Origin: Streptomyces sp. Tue 6430
GTDB taxonomy: Bacteria > Actinomycetota > Actinomycetes > Streptomycetales > Streptomycetaceae
Reading direction: 5' to 3'
DNA length: 64,000 bases
Assembly (NCBI GenBank): GCA_021568835.1
Contig: JAKGSH010000010.1
Location: forward strand, 5,642,001-5,706,000
Below the pieces are notes generated by a model. It was not told where the DNA came from. It saw only the letters and a program-made list of their open reading frames with translations, and made no database searches. Position 1 is the first letter of the stretch, and the number at the start of each line of letters is the position of its first letter. A program made the position numbers and the translations under genes. Positions 27,224 through 36,404 of this stretch are shown piece after piece.

Positions 27224-30039
27224 TCACTTCGCGTGGTGCCCCGCCGCCAGCCGGACGATGTCCACCCGCGAGCGGATCCCCAGCTTGCGGTAGACCCGGG
27301 TCAGGGTCGCCTCCACCGTCTTCACGCTGATGAACAGCCGCGCGGCTATCTCCCGGTTGGTGGCGCCCTCCATCACCAGCGCGGCGACCTGACGCTCCAT
27401 CGCCGCCAGCCCCTCCAGCACGTCGAACGCGGGCGCCGGCGCCGGCACGACGGCGGGCCCGGCCGGCTCCTCGGCGGCCGCCGCCTCCACCTGCCGCAGC
27501 CACGGCAGCGCCCGGCACCGCCGGAACAGCCGCGCCGCCTCGTCGTACGACGTCGGACCCGGCCGCCGGGTGCGCAGCCGGGCCACGGCGAACGCCGCCC
27601 GCGCCTCCTCCAGTCCGTACCCGAGCTTGGCGAACCGGTCCTGAACGGACGTCAGACGGGCCAGCGCGCCCTCCCGGTCGCCCTGCGCGGCCCGCACCAG
27701 CGCCTCCGCCCGGTCCAGCGCCGCCAGGATGCTCTCGCGGCCCAGCCGCAGCGCGTCCTCGCGCGTGGCGTCGACGAGTTCCTGCGCCTCACCCGGCTCG
27801 CCCACCCGCACCAGCGCCTCGGCGAGGTCGCCCTGCCAGCGGCCGCGGGCCGGGTCGTTGATGCCGAGCCCCGCCTCCAGTTCCCGCACCCGGCGCAGCG
27901 AGGCCACCGCGCCCGCGGCGTCCCCGGCCACCGACTGGGCGTGCCCCAGGGCGGCCAGGGCCCGCGACAGGTACATCTGGTCGCCGTCCTCCTCGGCGCG
28001 GTCCGCGGCCTCCCGGGCCAGTTCCAGCGCGCGGCCCACCTCACCGCCGGACGCCTCGGCGAGGGAGGCGAGCATCGCGGAGGCGCCCATGCCGATCCCC
28101 GAGTCGCGGGCCAGCCGCAGACTCTCGCGGGCCAGGTCCAGGGCGCGCCCGCAGTGCCCGGAGCGCAGCTCGGTCTCCGCGAGGAAACGCTGGAAGTGCA
28201 CCTCGCTCTCGACCATGCCGCGCCGGCGCACCTCGCGCAGCAACGCCGTGATCGTCGAGCGGGCCTCGGACAACTGGTCGCTCATCAGCAGCCAGCGGAA
28301 CCTGGCCGCGCCCGGCCCGTTGTGATGGCACGCCACGTACGGGTCCTGAGGCTCCTTCAGCGCCCGCTTGATCGTCACGGGCGCGTCCGGGTGCCCCATG
28401 AGCGTCTCCGTCGAGGCCTGGAGGGCCAGCGCCATCAGCTCGCTGCGCCGGTCGGCGCCGCGCGCGGCCAGTTCCGCGGCGTGCGCCGCCTGCTCCCGGG
28501 CCTCCGCGAAGTCCCCCTGCACCACCAGACCGCGCCAGGCCAGCTGGTAGTGGACCTGCGCGAGCAGCACGGGGTCGTCGCCCGCGTCGGCGAGCACCTG
28601 CGGATAGACGGCGTCGACGTCACCGAGCGCCTGCCCGGCCGCCTCGATCACCACCATCCAGGCCCGCACCCGCTCGGCGGGCGCCGTCGCCCGCGTCAGC
28701 ACCTCGCGGGCGATGTCCCGGGCGAGGTCCACCTCGCCGGCGATGATCGCGTCCTCGGCGGCCTCCAGCCGCCGCTCGTCCGGGGCCGGCCCGCCGTCCG
28801 CGGGAGTGTGCCGGGCCGCGAGCAGCCCGAGCGAGGCCGCCACCGAGGGCGCCCCCCGGTCCCGGGCCAGCGCGGCGGCCTCCGAGAGCCGGGCGGCGAC
28901 CTCGGGGTCGGTGCCGGTGGTCGACAGCGCCAGGTGCCGGGCCCGCTCGATCGGGTCGGAGGCAGCCGTGGACAGCGCGGTGTGCGCGGCCCGCCGCTCC
29001 TGCGCGGGCGCCTCCGCGTACAGCGCCGCCGAGATCAGCGGATGCGCGAAGCGCACGGCCGGCCCCTCCGGCTCCGTGGCCAGCAGGCCGAGCGCGGCGG
29101 CCTGCGCGGTCTCCGCCTCGGCGTTCTCGCGGCCCGCCGCGTGCAGCAGCGCCAGCGTGGGGCGGGCGCCCGCGCTGGCCACCAGCAGGGTGCGGCGCGC
29201 CTCGTCGGAGAGCATGTCGAGCCGGCTGAGCACCAGGGCGCGCAGCGAGGTCGGCACGGGCAGCGGCTCGCCGGGACGCGGCGGGACCGGGTTCTCGCCG
29301 AGGGCGCGGCCCAGCTCCAGGGCGAACAGGGGGTTGCCGCCGCTGGTGCGGTGGATCTCGCGGACCGTCGAACGGGGCAGGTCGGTGTAGCCGCGGTGGT
29401 CGAGCAGCGCGGAGACCTGGGTGCGCGAGAGGGCGTTCAGGCGGACGGCGAGGGTGTCGGGCGGGGACGCGCGCAGGTGGCGGTCGTACTCCTGCCCCTC
29501 GGTCCGGACCGCGCAGAGCAGCTGGACGGGGTGTCGCCGAGGCGGCGGGCGGCGAAGCCGAGGAGTTCGGCGCTCGCGGAGTCGAGCCACTGCATGTCGT
29601 CGGCGACGAGCAGTACGGGCCCGGCGGCGGCGAGGGCGCGCAGTGCCGAGAGCACGGCCAGGCGCAGGGCGAGGCCGTCGCGTTGCAGCGTCGACTCGCC
29701 CCGGCCGGTCAGCGCCGATTCCAGGGCGGTGCGCTGGGCGGAGGGCAGCTTGTCGGCCACCTCGTCCAGGACCAGACCGAACAGGTCGGCCAGGGCCAGG
29801 AAGGGGAGGTGGCTTTCGGACTCGGTGGCCGAGCAGCGCAGGACGGTGCGGGCCGCGTCGCCGTAATCCGCGGCCAATGCCCGCAGCACGGTCGACTTTC
29901 CTATTCCGGCCGGGCCGTGCAGCAGCACACTGCCGCCGCGGGTCAGCTGCTCACGGGCGGAGGCGAACAGCTCGTCCCTGCCGATGACCAGGTCAGGGCG
30001 GCATCTGGCAGGCTCCTTGAAGTCCCGTCGCACGGTCAC
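27224..30039 (-). CDS. LAL-type LuxR family regulator with AAA ATPase domain (apparent frameshift near 29530)
   Basis: About 938 residues when joined. N-terminal P-loop ATPase (VLLHGPAGIGKSTVLRAL, about residues 38-55; Walker B LLVADDMQWLD), a long TPR-like helical middle, and a C-terminal LuxR HTH (EGATNREIAARLFISVKTVEATLTRVYRKLG). One missing C in the CCCC run near 29530 separates the ATPase from the rest. GTG 30039 follows GGGAGGGAG. Large ATP-binding LuxR proteins sense a small ligand and control secondary metabolism or secreted enzymes; the neighbouring trypsin gene is the obvious candidate target. A -10-like TAGAAT lies near 30070-30075 on the minus strand. Confidence 0.83.
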
Positions 30040-30283
30040 CGCTCCCTCCCGAGTGTCGTGTCCGACCGAATTCTAGGCAACGTCTCTTTGAAATCCGGAA
30101 GGACGGCGTCGTGAGGGAGATAACAACTTGAGCATGTGGAAATTCACCGATGTGACGTTTGAATGAACACTTGTCACTCCGGCCCCTCCCTGGCTTGATC
30201 CTTACGCTCCCGCACCGGACCGCTCCGGGAGCGCTCCCGCACCGCACCCGCACCGCACCGTCCCGGTACCGTTCCCGCCGCCG

Positions 30284-31114
30284 CTACGGCAGCAACCCCG
30301 CCCTGCGTGCCGCGACCACCGCCTCCCCGCGGGTGTGGGCGCCCAGCTTCCGCATCGCGGATCCGAGGTAGCCCTTGACCGTCTCCGGGCGCAGGCCCAG
30401 CCGCTCGGCGGCCGTCCGGTTGGTGGCGCCCGCCGCCACGTGCGCCAGCACGTCCAGCTCGCGGGGCGCCAGGTCGACCGCCGTCGGCGCCGTGCCCCGG
30501 GTGAGCAGCCCGCAGGCCTGCAGGAGCTCCGCGCGCAGCGCCGGGTCGGTGATGCGCGGGGCGAGGGCGCGCAGGCAGGCATGGGCCTCCCGCACCTGCT
30601 CCCAGCCCGCCGCCGACCCGGCCCGGGGCTCCGGGCGGGCCGCCGCCAGCAGGTCCCGGGCCTCGTCCCCGACCGCCAGGGTCTGCTCGACGTCCCGCGC
30701 CACGTCGACGGCCGCGTTCAGCGTGCGGTCGCCCAGCGGCTGGGCCGCGCGCAGCGCGCCGTACAGGACACCGCGCACCCGGCGGCGTACGACCACGGGG
30801 ACCGCGAGGACCGAGCGCAGGCCCTCCTCGGCGACCGCCGTGTCGTACTCGTGGCTGATCTGCCGGGAGAGGGAGTAGTCGGTCACGGCGCACGGACGGC
30901 CCAGGGCGACCGCCTTTCCGCCGAGGCCGTTGCCCGAGGTCACCGCGAGCCCGCGCAGCGCCGGGGTGGCCGCGCCGCTCAGCTCGCTGATGCGCATCCG
31001 CCGGTGCCCCTGCTCGACGAGCCCGCCGAAGGCGACGGGCAGCCCCGTCGCCCGCCGCAGCCGCGCCAGCGCGCCGCGCATCTCCATCACCCCGGCCGTG
31101 TCCGCCGCTGTCAC
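30284..31114 (-). CDS. GAF domain LuxR family transcriptional regulator
   Basis: 276 residues. N-terminal GAF-like sensor (ISELSGAATPALRGLAVTSGNGLGGKAV; VLAVPVVVRRRVRGVLYGALR) as in regulators of aromatic/fatty acid breakdown, and a C-terminal LuxR HTH (VAAGATNRTAAERLGLRPETVKGYLGSAMRKLG). Divergent from an acyl-CoA ligase pair, which it probably controls. Start assigned at GTG 31114; ATG 31087 is an alternative. Downstream (30155-30283) are GGGAGCGCTCCC and CACCCGCAC repeats, which may terminate it. Confidence 0.8.
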   Translation of the reverse strand: MTAADTAGVMEMRGALARLRRATGLPVAFGGLVEQGHRRMRISELSGAATPALRGLAVTSGNGLGGKAVALGRPCAVTDYSLSRQISHEYDTAVAEEGLRSVLAVPVVVRRRVRGVLYGALRAAQPLGDRTLNAAVDVARDVEQTLAVGDEARDLLAAARPEPRAGSAAGWEQVREAHACLRALAPRITDPALRAELLQACGLLTRGTAPTAVDLAPRELDVLAHVAAGATNRTAAERLGLRPETVKGYLGSAMRKLGAHTRGEAVVAARRAGLLP

Positions 31115-31128
31115 CTGCCCGCCCTTCT

Positions 31129-31163
31129 CCGCGGCGGTTCGCCGCGGTGCCCCCCGTTCGGGG
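31129..31163. promoter_or_regulatory. Two adjacent inverted repeats in the regulator/ligase divergent region
   Basis: CCGCGGCG-GTT-CGCCGCGG (31129-31147) and CCCCC-GTTC-GGGGG (31150-31163). Centrally placed in the 123-bp gap, so an operator for the GAF-LuxR protein is plausible. Confidence 0.4.
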
Positions 31164-31237
31164 GTGGTGAGACCTGTATCACGGATTACACGATGGCAGG
31201 GAGCCGCCCGGCAATGGCCCGGCAACCAGGAGGACAG

Positions 31238-32908
31238 ATGACGACGGCGACGGAGCAGTTCCGCAGGGCACGGGACTTCCTGCTGGAACACCGAGAGGAC
31301 TACGAGACCGCGTACGAGGGCTTCGACTGGCCCCGGCCCGAGCACTTCAACTGGGCCCTGGACTGGTTCGACGTCATCGCGGAGGGCAACGACCGCACCG
31401 CGCTGCACATCGTGGAGGAGGACGGCTCCGAGGTCCGCCTCTCCTTCGCCGAGCTGTCCGAGCGCTCCGACCGCGTCGCCAACCTGCTGCGCGAGCGCGG
31501 CGTCGGCGCCGCGGACCGGATCCTCGTCATGCTCGGCAACCAGGCCGAACTGTGGGAGACGGCGCTCGCCGCGATCAAGCTGCGCGCGGTGGTCGTCCCG
31601 GCGACACCGCTGCTCGGCCCCGCCGACCTGCGCGACCGCGTCGAACGCGGCCGGGTCCGCCACGTCGTGGTGCGCGCCGAGGACGCCGGCAAGTTCGACG
31701 ACGTGCCCGGCGGCTACACCCGCATCGCCGTCGGCGGCGTGCCCGAGGGCTGGCAGCGGTACGAGGACGCCCACCAGGCCTCCGCCGAGTTCCTGCCCGA
31801 CGGGCCGACCCTCGCCGACGACCCACTGATGCTGTACTTCACCTCCGGCACGACGGCCCGCCCCAAGCTGGTCGAGCACACGCACGTGTCGTACCCGATC
31901 GGGCACCTGGCGACCATGTACTGGATCGGTCTCCGGCCCGGCGACGTGCACCTGAACATCTCCTCACCCGGCTGGGCCAAGCACGCCTGGTCGAACCTCT
32001 TCGCGCCGTGGAACGCCGAGGCCACCGTCTTCATCCACAACTACACGCGCTTCGACCCGGCCCGGCTGATGGCGGAGATGGACCGTGCGGGGGTGACGAC
32101 CTTCTGCGCCCCGCCGACCGTGTGGCGCATGCTCATCCAGGCCGACCTCACCCAGCTGCGCACCCCGCCGCGCGAGGCCGTGGCGGCGGGCGAGCCGCTG
32201 AACCCCGAGGTCATCGAGCAGGTCCGGCGGGCCTGGGGCGTGACGATCCGGGACGGCTTCGGCCAGACGGAGACGGCCGTGCAGATCGCCAACAGCCCCG
32301 GCCAGGAGCTGAAGACCGGTTCGATGGGCCGCCCGAGCCCCGGCTACCGCGTCGAGCTGCTCGACCCGGTGTCCGGCGCGCCCGGCGTCACCGAGGGCGA
32401 GATCGCGCTCGACCTGTCGGCCCGGCCGGTCGGCCTGATGGCCGGCTACCACGGCGACGCCGACCGCACGGCGGAGGCGATGGCGGGCGGCTACTACCGC
32501 ACCGGCGACATCGGGGAACGCGACGAGAACGGCTACATCACCTACGTCGGACGCGGCGACGACGTCTTCAAGGCGTCCGACTACAAGATCAGCCCCTTCG
32601 AGCTGGAGAGCGCGCTGCTGGAGCACGAGGCCGTCGCCGAGGCGGCCGTGGTCCCCGCCCCGGACGAGCTGCGGCTGGCCGTGCCCAAGGCGTACGTCGT
32701 CCTGGCCGAGGGCTGGGAGCCCGGCCCCGACACCGCGAAGGTCCTGTTCGAGCACTCCCGCGAGACCCTCGCGCCCTACAAGCGCGTCCGCCGCCTGGAG
32801 TTCGCGCCGCTGCCCAAGACCGTCTCCGGCAAGATCCGCCGCATCGAGCTGCGCGAGGCGACGGCCGGGGGGTCGGCGGACGAGTACCGCGAGGAGGACT
32901 TCCGGTGA
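31238..32908 (+). CDS. AMP-dependent acyl-CoA synthetase (medium-chain type)
   Basis: 556 residues. ANL superfamily enzyme that activates a carboxylate to acyl-AMP and then acyl-CoA. P-loop-like A3 motif YFTSGTTARPKLVEHTH (about residue 200), A5 FGQTETAVQ, A7 YYRTGD, A8 GRGDDVFKASDYKISPFE and the A10 lysine in KTVSGKIRR. The N-terminal FDWPRPEHFNWALDWFD matches acetyl-/medium-chain acyl-CoA synthetases. ATG 31238 follows AGGAGG. The last codon overlaps the next GTG, so it is coupled with a second ligase. Confidence 0.9.
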   Translation: MTTATEQFRRARDFLLEHREDYETAYEGFDWPRPEHFNWALDWFDVIAEGNDRTALHIVEEDGSEVRLSFAELSERSDRVANLLRERGVGAADRILVMLGNQAELWETALAAIKLRAVVVPATPLLGPADLRDRVERGRVRHVVVRAEDAGKFDDVPGGYTRIAVGGVPEGWQRYEDAHQASAEFLPDGPTLADDPLMLYFTSGTTARPKLVEHTHVSYPIGHLATMYWIGLRPGDVHLNISSPGWAKHAWSNLFAPWNAEATVFIHNYTRFDPARLMAEMDRAGVTTFCAPPTVWRMLIQADLTQLRTPPREAVAAGEPLNPEVIEQVRRAWGVTIRDGFGQTETAVQIANSPGQELKTGSMGRPSPGYRVELLDPVSGAPGVTEGEIALDLSARPVGLMAGYHGDADRTAEAMAGGYYRTGDIGERDENGYITYVGRGDDVFKASDYKISPFELESALLEHEAVAEAAVVPAPDELRLAVPKAYVVLAEGWEPGPDTAKVLFEHSRETLAPYKRVRRLEFAPLPKTVSGKIRRIELREATAGGSADEYREEDFR

Positions 32909-34515
32909 CCGGGGCGTCGTACAGCCACGGCACGAGCGCCACGCCGCTGCTCGGCGACACGATCGGCGCCGGCCTCGACCGGACCGTCGCCGCCTGGCCG
33001 GAGCGCGAGGCGCTGGTCGACGTGGAGTCCGGCCGGCGCTGGACCTACGCCGAGTTCGCGGCGGACGTCGACCGGCTGGCGTGCGCGCTGCTGGCGAGCG
33101 GGGTCGCCAAGGGGGACCGGGTCGGCGTCTGGGCGGTCAACTGCCCCGAGTGGGTGCTCGTCCAGTACGCCACCGCCCGCGTCGGCGCGATCATGGTGAA
33201 CATCAACCCGGCCTACCGCACGCACGAGGTCGAGTACGTCCTCGGTCAGGCCGGCGTCTCCCTGCTGTTCGCCTCCGTCCGCCACAAGACCAGTGACTAC
33301 CGGACGATGGTCGACCAAGTGCGCCCCAGATGCCCGCAGTTGCGGGAGGCGGTGTTCTTCGGGGAACCGGGCTGGGACGCCCTGCTGGATCGCGCGTCCG
33401 CGGTCCGGCCCGAGGAACTGCGCGCCAGGGCGGACGAGTTGTCGTGCGACGACCCGATCAACATCCAGTACACCTCGGGCACCACGGGCTTCCCCAAGGG
33501 AGCGACCCTCTCCCACCACAACATCCTCAACAACGGTTACTTCGTCGGGGAGATGATCGCGTACAGCGAGCGGGACCGGGTCTGCATCCCGGTGCCGTTC
33601 TACCACTGCTTCGGCATGGTGATGGGCAACCTCGCGGCGACCTCGCACGGCGCCTGCATGGTGATCCCGGCGCCGTCCTTCGACCCGAAGGCGACCCTGG
33701 ACGCCGTCCAGCGGGAGAGGTGCACCTCCCTGTACGGCGTCCCGACCATGTTCATCGCGGAGCTGAACCTGCCCGACTTCGCGGCCTACGACCTCTCCTC
33801 GCTGCGCACCGGCATCATGGCGGGCTCGCCCTGTCCGGTGGAGGTGATGAAACGGGTGGTCACCGAGATGCACATGGCGGAGGTCTCCATCTGCTACGGC
33901 ATGACCGAGACGTCCCCGGTCTCCCTCCAGACCCGCCGCGACGACGACCTGGAGCACCGCACCGGCACCGTCGGCCGCGTGCTTCCGCACATCGAGGTCA
34001 AGGTCGTCGACCCGGTCACCGGCGTGACCCGGCCGCGCGGCACCGCCGGTGAGCTGTGCACCCGCGGGTACAGCGTGATGCTCGGCTACTGGAACGAGCC
34101 CGAGAGGACCGCGGAGGCCATCGACCCCGGCCGCTGGATGCACACCGGCGACCTGGCGCACATGCGGGAGGACGGGTACGTCGAGATCGTCGGCCGCATC
34201 AAGGACATGATCATCCGCGGTGGCGAGAACATCTACCCGCGCGAGGTCGAGGAGTTCCTCCACGGGCACCCGAAGATCAGGGACGTCCAGGTCGTCGGCG
34301 TACCGCACGAGAAGTACGGCGAGGAGGTGCTGGCCTGCGTGATCCCGCACGACGCCGCCGAGCCGCCGACCCTGGAGGAGGTGCGCGCCCACTGCGAGGG
34401 CAGGCTGGCGCACTACAAGATCCCGAGCCGGCTCCAGGTGCTGGACGCCTTCCCGATGACGGTGTCGGGGAAGGTGCGCAAGGTGGAACTGCGGCACGAG
34501 TACGGCGGCGGGTGA
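32905..34515 (+). CDS. AMP-dependent fatty acyl-CoA ligase (FadD-like)
   Basis: 536 residues. Motifs: IQYTSGTTGFPKGATLSHHN (A3), CYGMTETSPV (A5), WMHTGDLA (A7), GRIKDMIIRGGENIYPREVEE (A8) and MTVSGKVRK with the A10 Lys. The sequence is of the FadD/long- or short-chain ligase type that acts with b-oxidation. GTG 32905 overlaps the previous stop (GTGA), so both ligases form one operon, presumably for uptake of different acids, under the divergent GAF-LuxR regulator. Confidence 0.9.
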   Translation: MTGASYSHGTSATPLLGDTIGAGLDRTVAAWPEREALVDVESGRRWTYAEFAADVDRLACALLASGVAKGDRVGVWAVNCPEWVLVQYATARVGAIMVNINPAYRTHEVEYVLGQAGVSLLFASVRHKTSDYRTMVDQVRPRCPQLREAVFFGEPGWDALLDRASAVRPEELRARADELSCDDPINIQYTSGTTGFPKGATLSHHNILNNGYFVGEMIAYSERDRVCIPVPFYHCFGMVMGNLAATSHGACMVIPAPSFDPKATLDAVQRERCTSLYGVPTMFIAELNLPDFAAYDLSSLRTGIMAGSPCPVEVMKRVVTEMHMAEVSICYGMTETSPVSLQTRRDDDLEHRTGTVGRVLPHIEVKVVDPVTGVTRPRGTAGELCTRGYSVMLGYWNEPERTAEAIDPGRWMHTGDLAHMREDGYVEIVGRIKDMIIRGGENIYPREVEEFLHGHPKIRDVQVVGVPHEKYGEEVLACVIPHDAAEPPTLEEVRAHCEGRLAHYKIPSRLQVLDAFPMTVSGKVRKVELRHEYGGG

Positions 34516-34629
34516 CGCCGTCGGGCCGGTGACACCGTCGGGCGGGTGACGCTGTCGGGCCGGTGGCGCCATGGGGCCGGTGACGCTGTCGGGCCGGTGG
34601 CGCCATGGGGCCGGTGACGCCGTCGGGCC
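34511..34629. repeat. 17-bp tandem repeat, seven copies
   Basis: Unit GGTGACGCCGTCGGGCC with variants (GGTGGCGCCATGGGGCC alternates). The first copy contains the stop codon of the ligase gene; the array ends 15 bases before the next, convergent gene. Confidence 0.9.
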
Positions 34630-34644
34630 GGTGCGGCGGTCGGC

Positions 34645-35001
34645 TCAGGCGCCGCGGGCGCCGAACCGCTCGGCCGCCGCGTTGACCGGCCGGGGCGTGC
34701 CCGTGAGGTCGAGGACGAACAGGGGGACGGCGAGGGAGTCGGCGCGGGCGCGGGCGTCGGCGGTGTAACCGGCGGGGAGAAGTACCCGCAGGCCGCCGAG
34801 TCCGCCATGGCCGTCAGCCACAGGCACTCCACGTCCCGCGGCGAGGCCGGGCGCACGCCGGGATCGACGTGCGCCGGCACCCCGCGTCCGGCGAGCCCGA
34901 TCCCGGACACGGGCCGCCGGCCGGCCCGCCGGACGTCCCGGTGCCCGAGCCACCGCAGATACGGCGCGACGGGAGGGCCCGTCCGACAGCTCGATCAGCT
35001 C
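34645..35001 (-). CDS. Hypothetical protein, frames broken
   Basis: A protein-like segment can be read in pieces: ELIELSDGP, then YLRWLGHRDVRRAGRRPVSG and DPGVRPASPRDVECLWL, then LRVLLPAGYTADARARADSL ending at TGA 34645. The last two join if one C is missing near 34802; the first join (near 34978) needs one extra or two missing bases. No start codon is certain. I do not recognise the family; the (A/V)PLFVLDLTGTPRPVN ending resembles restriction-endonuclease-like domains only loosely. Confidence 0.35.
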   Translation of the reverse strand, partial: ELIELSDGPSRRAVSAVARAPGRPAGRPAARVRDRARRTRGAGARRSRRAPGLAAGRGVPVADGHGGLGGLRVLLPAGYTADARARADSLAVPLFVLDLTGTPRPVNAAAERFGARGA

Positions 35002-35127
35002 GCCCGGGGTGGGGCCCGCCGCCCCCGTGCCGACGGACCCCGCGTGACCACAATGTGCCCGCGCCCGGCTGCGGGTGAAGCCCGTTGAACCATGTTCAGA
35101 GGTTGATTTGAGGTTGTCGTACCCGGC

Positions 35128-35373
35128 CTACGCCTGCTGCTGTCCGTGGTGCTCCGACAGTCCGGGCCAGTCGTCTGGACCGCCGCCCTGCCATTCGACG
35201 AGGTCGGTCTCCTCCACCTCGACGCGGTCCAGATCGGCGAGGCGGAGGATCTCGACGACGTCGTCGAGGTGCGTGGCGATCCCCAGGGTGGTGTCGCCCT
35301 CGGTGACCCGGCGGGAGCCGTCCAGCGCCGGCGGATGGACCACGATGTGCGGATGCTGCGTCGGATTGCCCAT
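35128..35373 (-). CDS. Small conserved-looking acidic protein, function unknown
   Basis: 81 residues from ATG 35373 (MGNPTQHPHIVVHPPALDG). Acidic, His-rich at both ends, with an EILRLADLDRVEVEETDLVEW centre. No membrane segment. Composition and codon usage are gene-like. Role not known. Confidence 0.55.
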   Translation of the reverse strand: MGNPTQHPHIVVHPPALDGSRRVTEGDTTLGIATHLDDVVEILRLADLDRVEVEETDLVEWQGGGPDDWPGLSEHHGQQQA

Positions 35374-35593
35374 GCCCTCAGACTCCTGTGGGCGAGGCCC
35401 TTCCGCACGCCGGGGACGGGCAGGGTCCGCCCTTCCCCGCTCGACGCCCCCGCAGGGGTGCCGCGGAGCCGGGGCGCCGACGCCGCCCGGACCGACCCGC
35501 CGGTCGGTTAAGGTCGGGGTCCGGGAGCCGTGCGAGCGGTTCTGCCGTGCGCCGACAGGCCGTGCCCGGATCGCCTCCCAGGGGAGGACAGTC

Positions 35594-35884
35594 ATGAAAA
35601 GCACAGGTCAGGCAGGTCCGAGAGGTGTGGGGCGCGTGCGGCTGAGGGTCGAGTTCACCACCGAGCCCTTCGATCTCGACGAGGCGCCCGCGCACGCGCT
35701 GGTCGCCCGTGAGGTCGTCGAGGCGGCCGATCTGGACGCCGTGGACGTCGGCCCCTTCGGCAACACCGTGGAGGGCCGCGCCGACTCCGTGCTCGGCGCG
35801 GTCGACGCCCTGCTCCGCAGGACCCTGGAAGCCGGCGCCACCCGGGTCTCCCTCCAGGTCAACGTGCTCGGGGAGGACGAGTGA
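35594..35884 (+). CDS. Thiamine-binding protein, MTH1187/YkoF-like
   Basis: 96 residues. The compact ferredoxin-like core (RLRVEFTTEPFDLDEAPAHA, VDVGPFGNTVEGRADSVLGAV, TRVSLQVNVLG) matches the MTH1187 (formerly DUF77) family that binds thiamine-like ligands. Starts at ATG 35594 behind GGGGAGGAC. Its stop overlaps the GTG of the next gene (GTGA). Linkage to uricase genes recurs in actinobacteria as far as I recall; a role there is unexplained. Confidence 0.72.
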   Translation: MKSTGQAGPRGVGRVRLRVEFTTEPFDLDEAPAHALVAREVVEAADLDAVDVGPFGNTVEGRADSVLGAVDALLRRTLEAGATRVSLQVNVLGEDE

Positions 35885-36249
35885 CCGGGGCCGGGCGGGA
35901 GTCCTTCGTCGCCGCCGTGAAACCACTGGTCGACGCCATGGGCGGGGAGCTGGTCCCGCCGGACGAGGCCGGTCCCGACGACGTCGTGCTGTCCTGGGAG
36001 GGCGCGGACGCCGTCGCCGTACGGCTGCCGCAGCTCGCCGACTCCCTCGACCACATCCTGGCCGCGATGGAGCGCAAGAAGGGCAGGCCCCTCGCCGATC
36101 TGGACCGCAAGGCCAAGCAGGAGATCGTACGGGCGCTGGAGGTGCGCGGCGCCTTCGCGGTGCGGCACGGCGTGGAGACCGTGGCCGGCGCGCTCGGCGT
36201 GAGCCGCTTCACCGTCTACAACTACCTCAACCGCGAGAAGGGCGACTGA
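35881..36249 (+). CDS. HTH protein of the YheO/DauR type C-terminal family
   Basis: 122 residues. The C-terminal half is an HTH_22-type domain (EIVRALEVRGAFAVRHGVETVAGALGVSRFTVYNYLN). The short N-terminal half replaces the PAS-like domain of larger relatives. Translationally coupled to the thiamine-binding gene and located 155 bases upstream of the UraD-UraH fusion, so a local regulator of urate breakdown is a reasonable guess. Confidence 0.72.
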   Translation: MTGAGRESFVAAVKPLVDAMGGELVPPDEAGPDDVVLSWEGADAVAVRLPQLADSLDHILAAMERKKGRPLADLDRKAKQEIVRALEVRGAFAVRHGVETVAGALGVSRFTVYNYLNREKGD

Positions 36250-36298
36250 GCGGACGCCGGTGGCCCGTGGGGGCTCCGGGTTTCGTAACCCGGAATTT

Positions 36299-36339
36299 TC
36301 AACAAAGTGTTGACGCGGTGTCGCGGGTGGGCGTTAGCT
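36299..36339 (+). promoter_or_regulatory. Promoter with overlapping operator before the urate operon
   Basis: -35-like TTGACG (36310-36315), 18-base spacer, -10-like TTAGCT (36334-36339). A perfect inverted repeat TCAACA-AAG-TGTTGA (36299-36313) overlaps the -35 box, as expected for a repressor site. Downstream are 16-bp direct repeats (GTTC...CGACGGCC, 36351-36392). Confidence 0.6.
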
Positions 36340-36404
36340 GACGACAGTCCGTTCAGCACGACGGCCGTTCGGCGCGACGGCCGTTCACGGCCACGGAGGC
36401 TCCC

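Noticed and set aside
27233..29866. 877-codon plus-strand frame opposite the LuxR-ATPase regulator
   Set aside because: Composition is Arg/Gly/His/Gln-rich without domains, and the minus strand gives a clear regulator.
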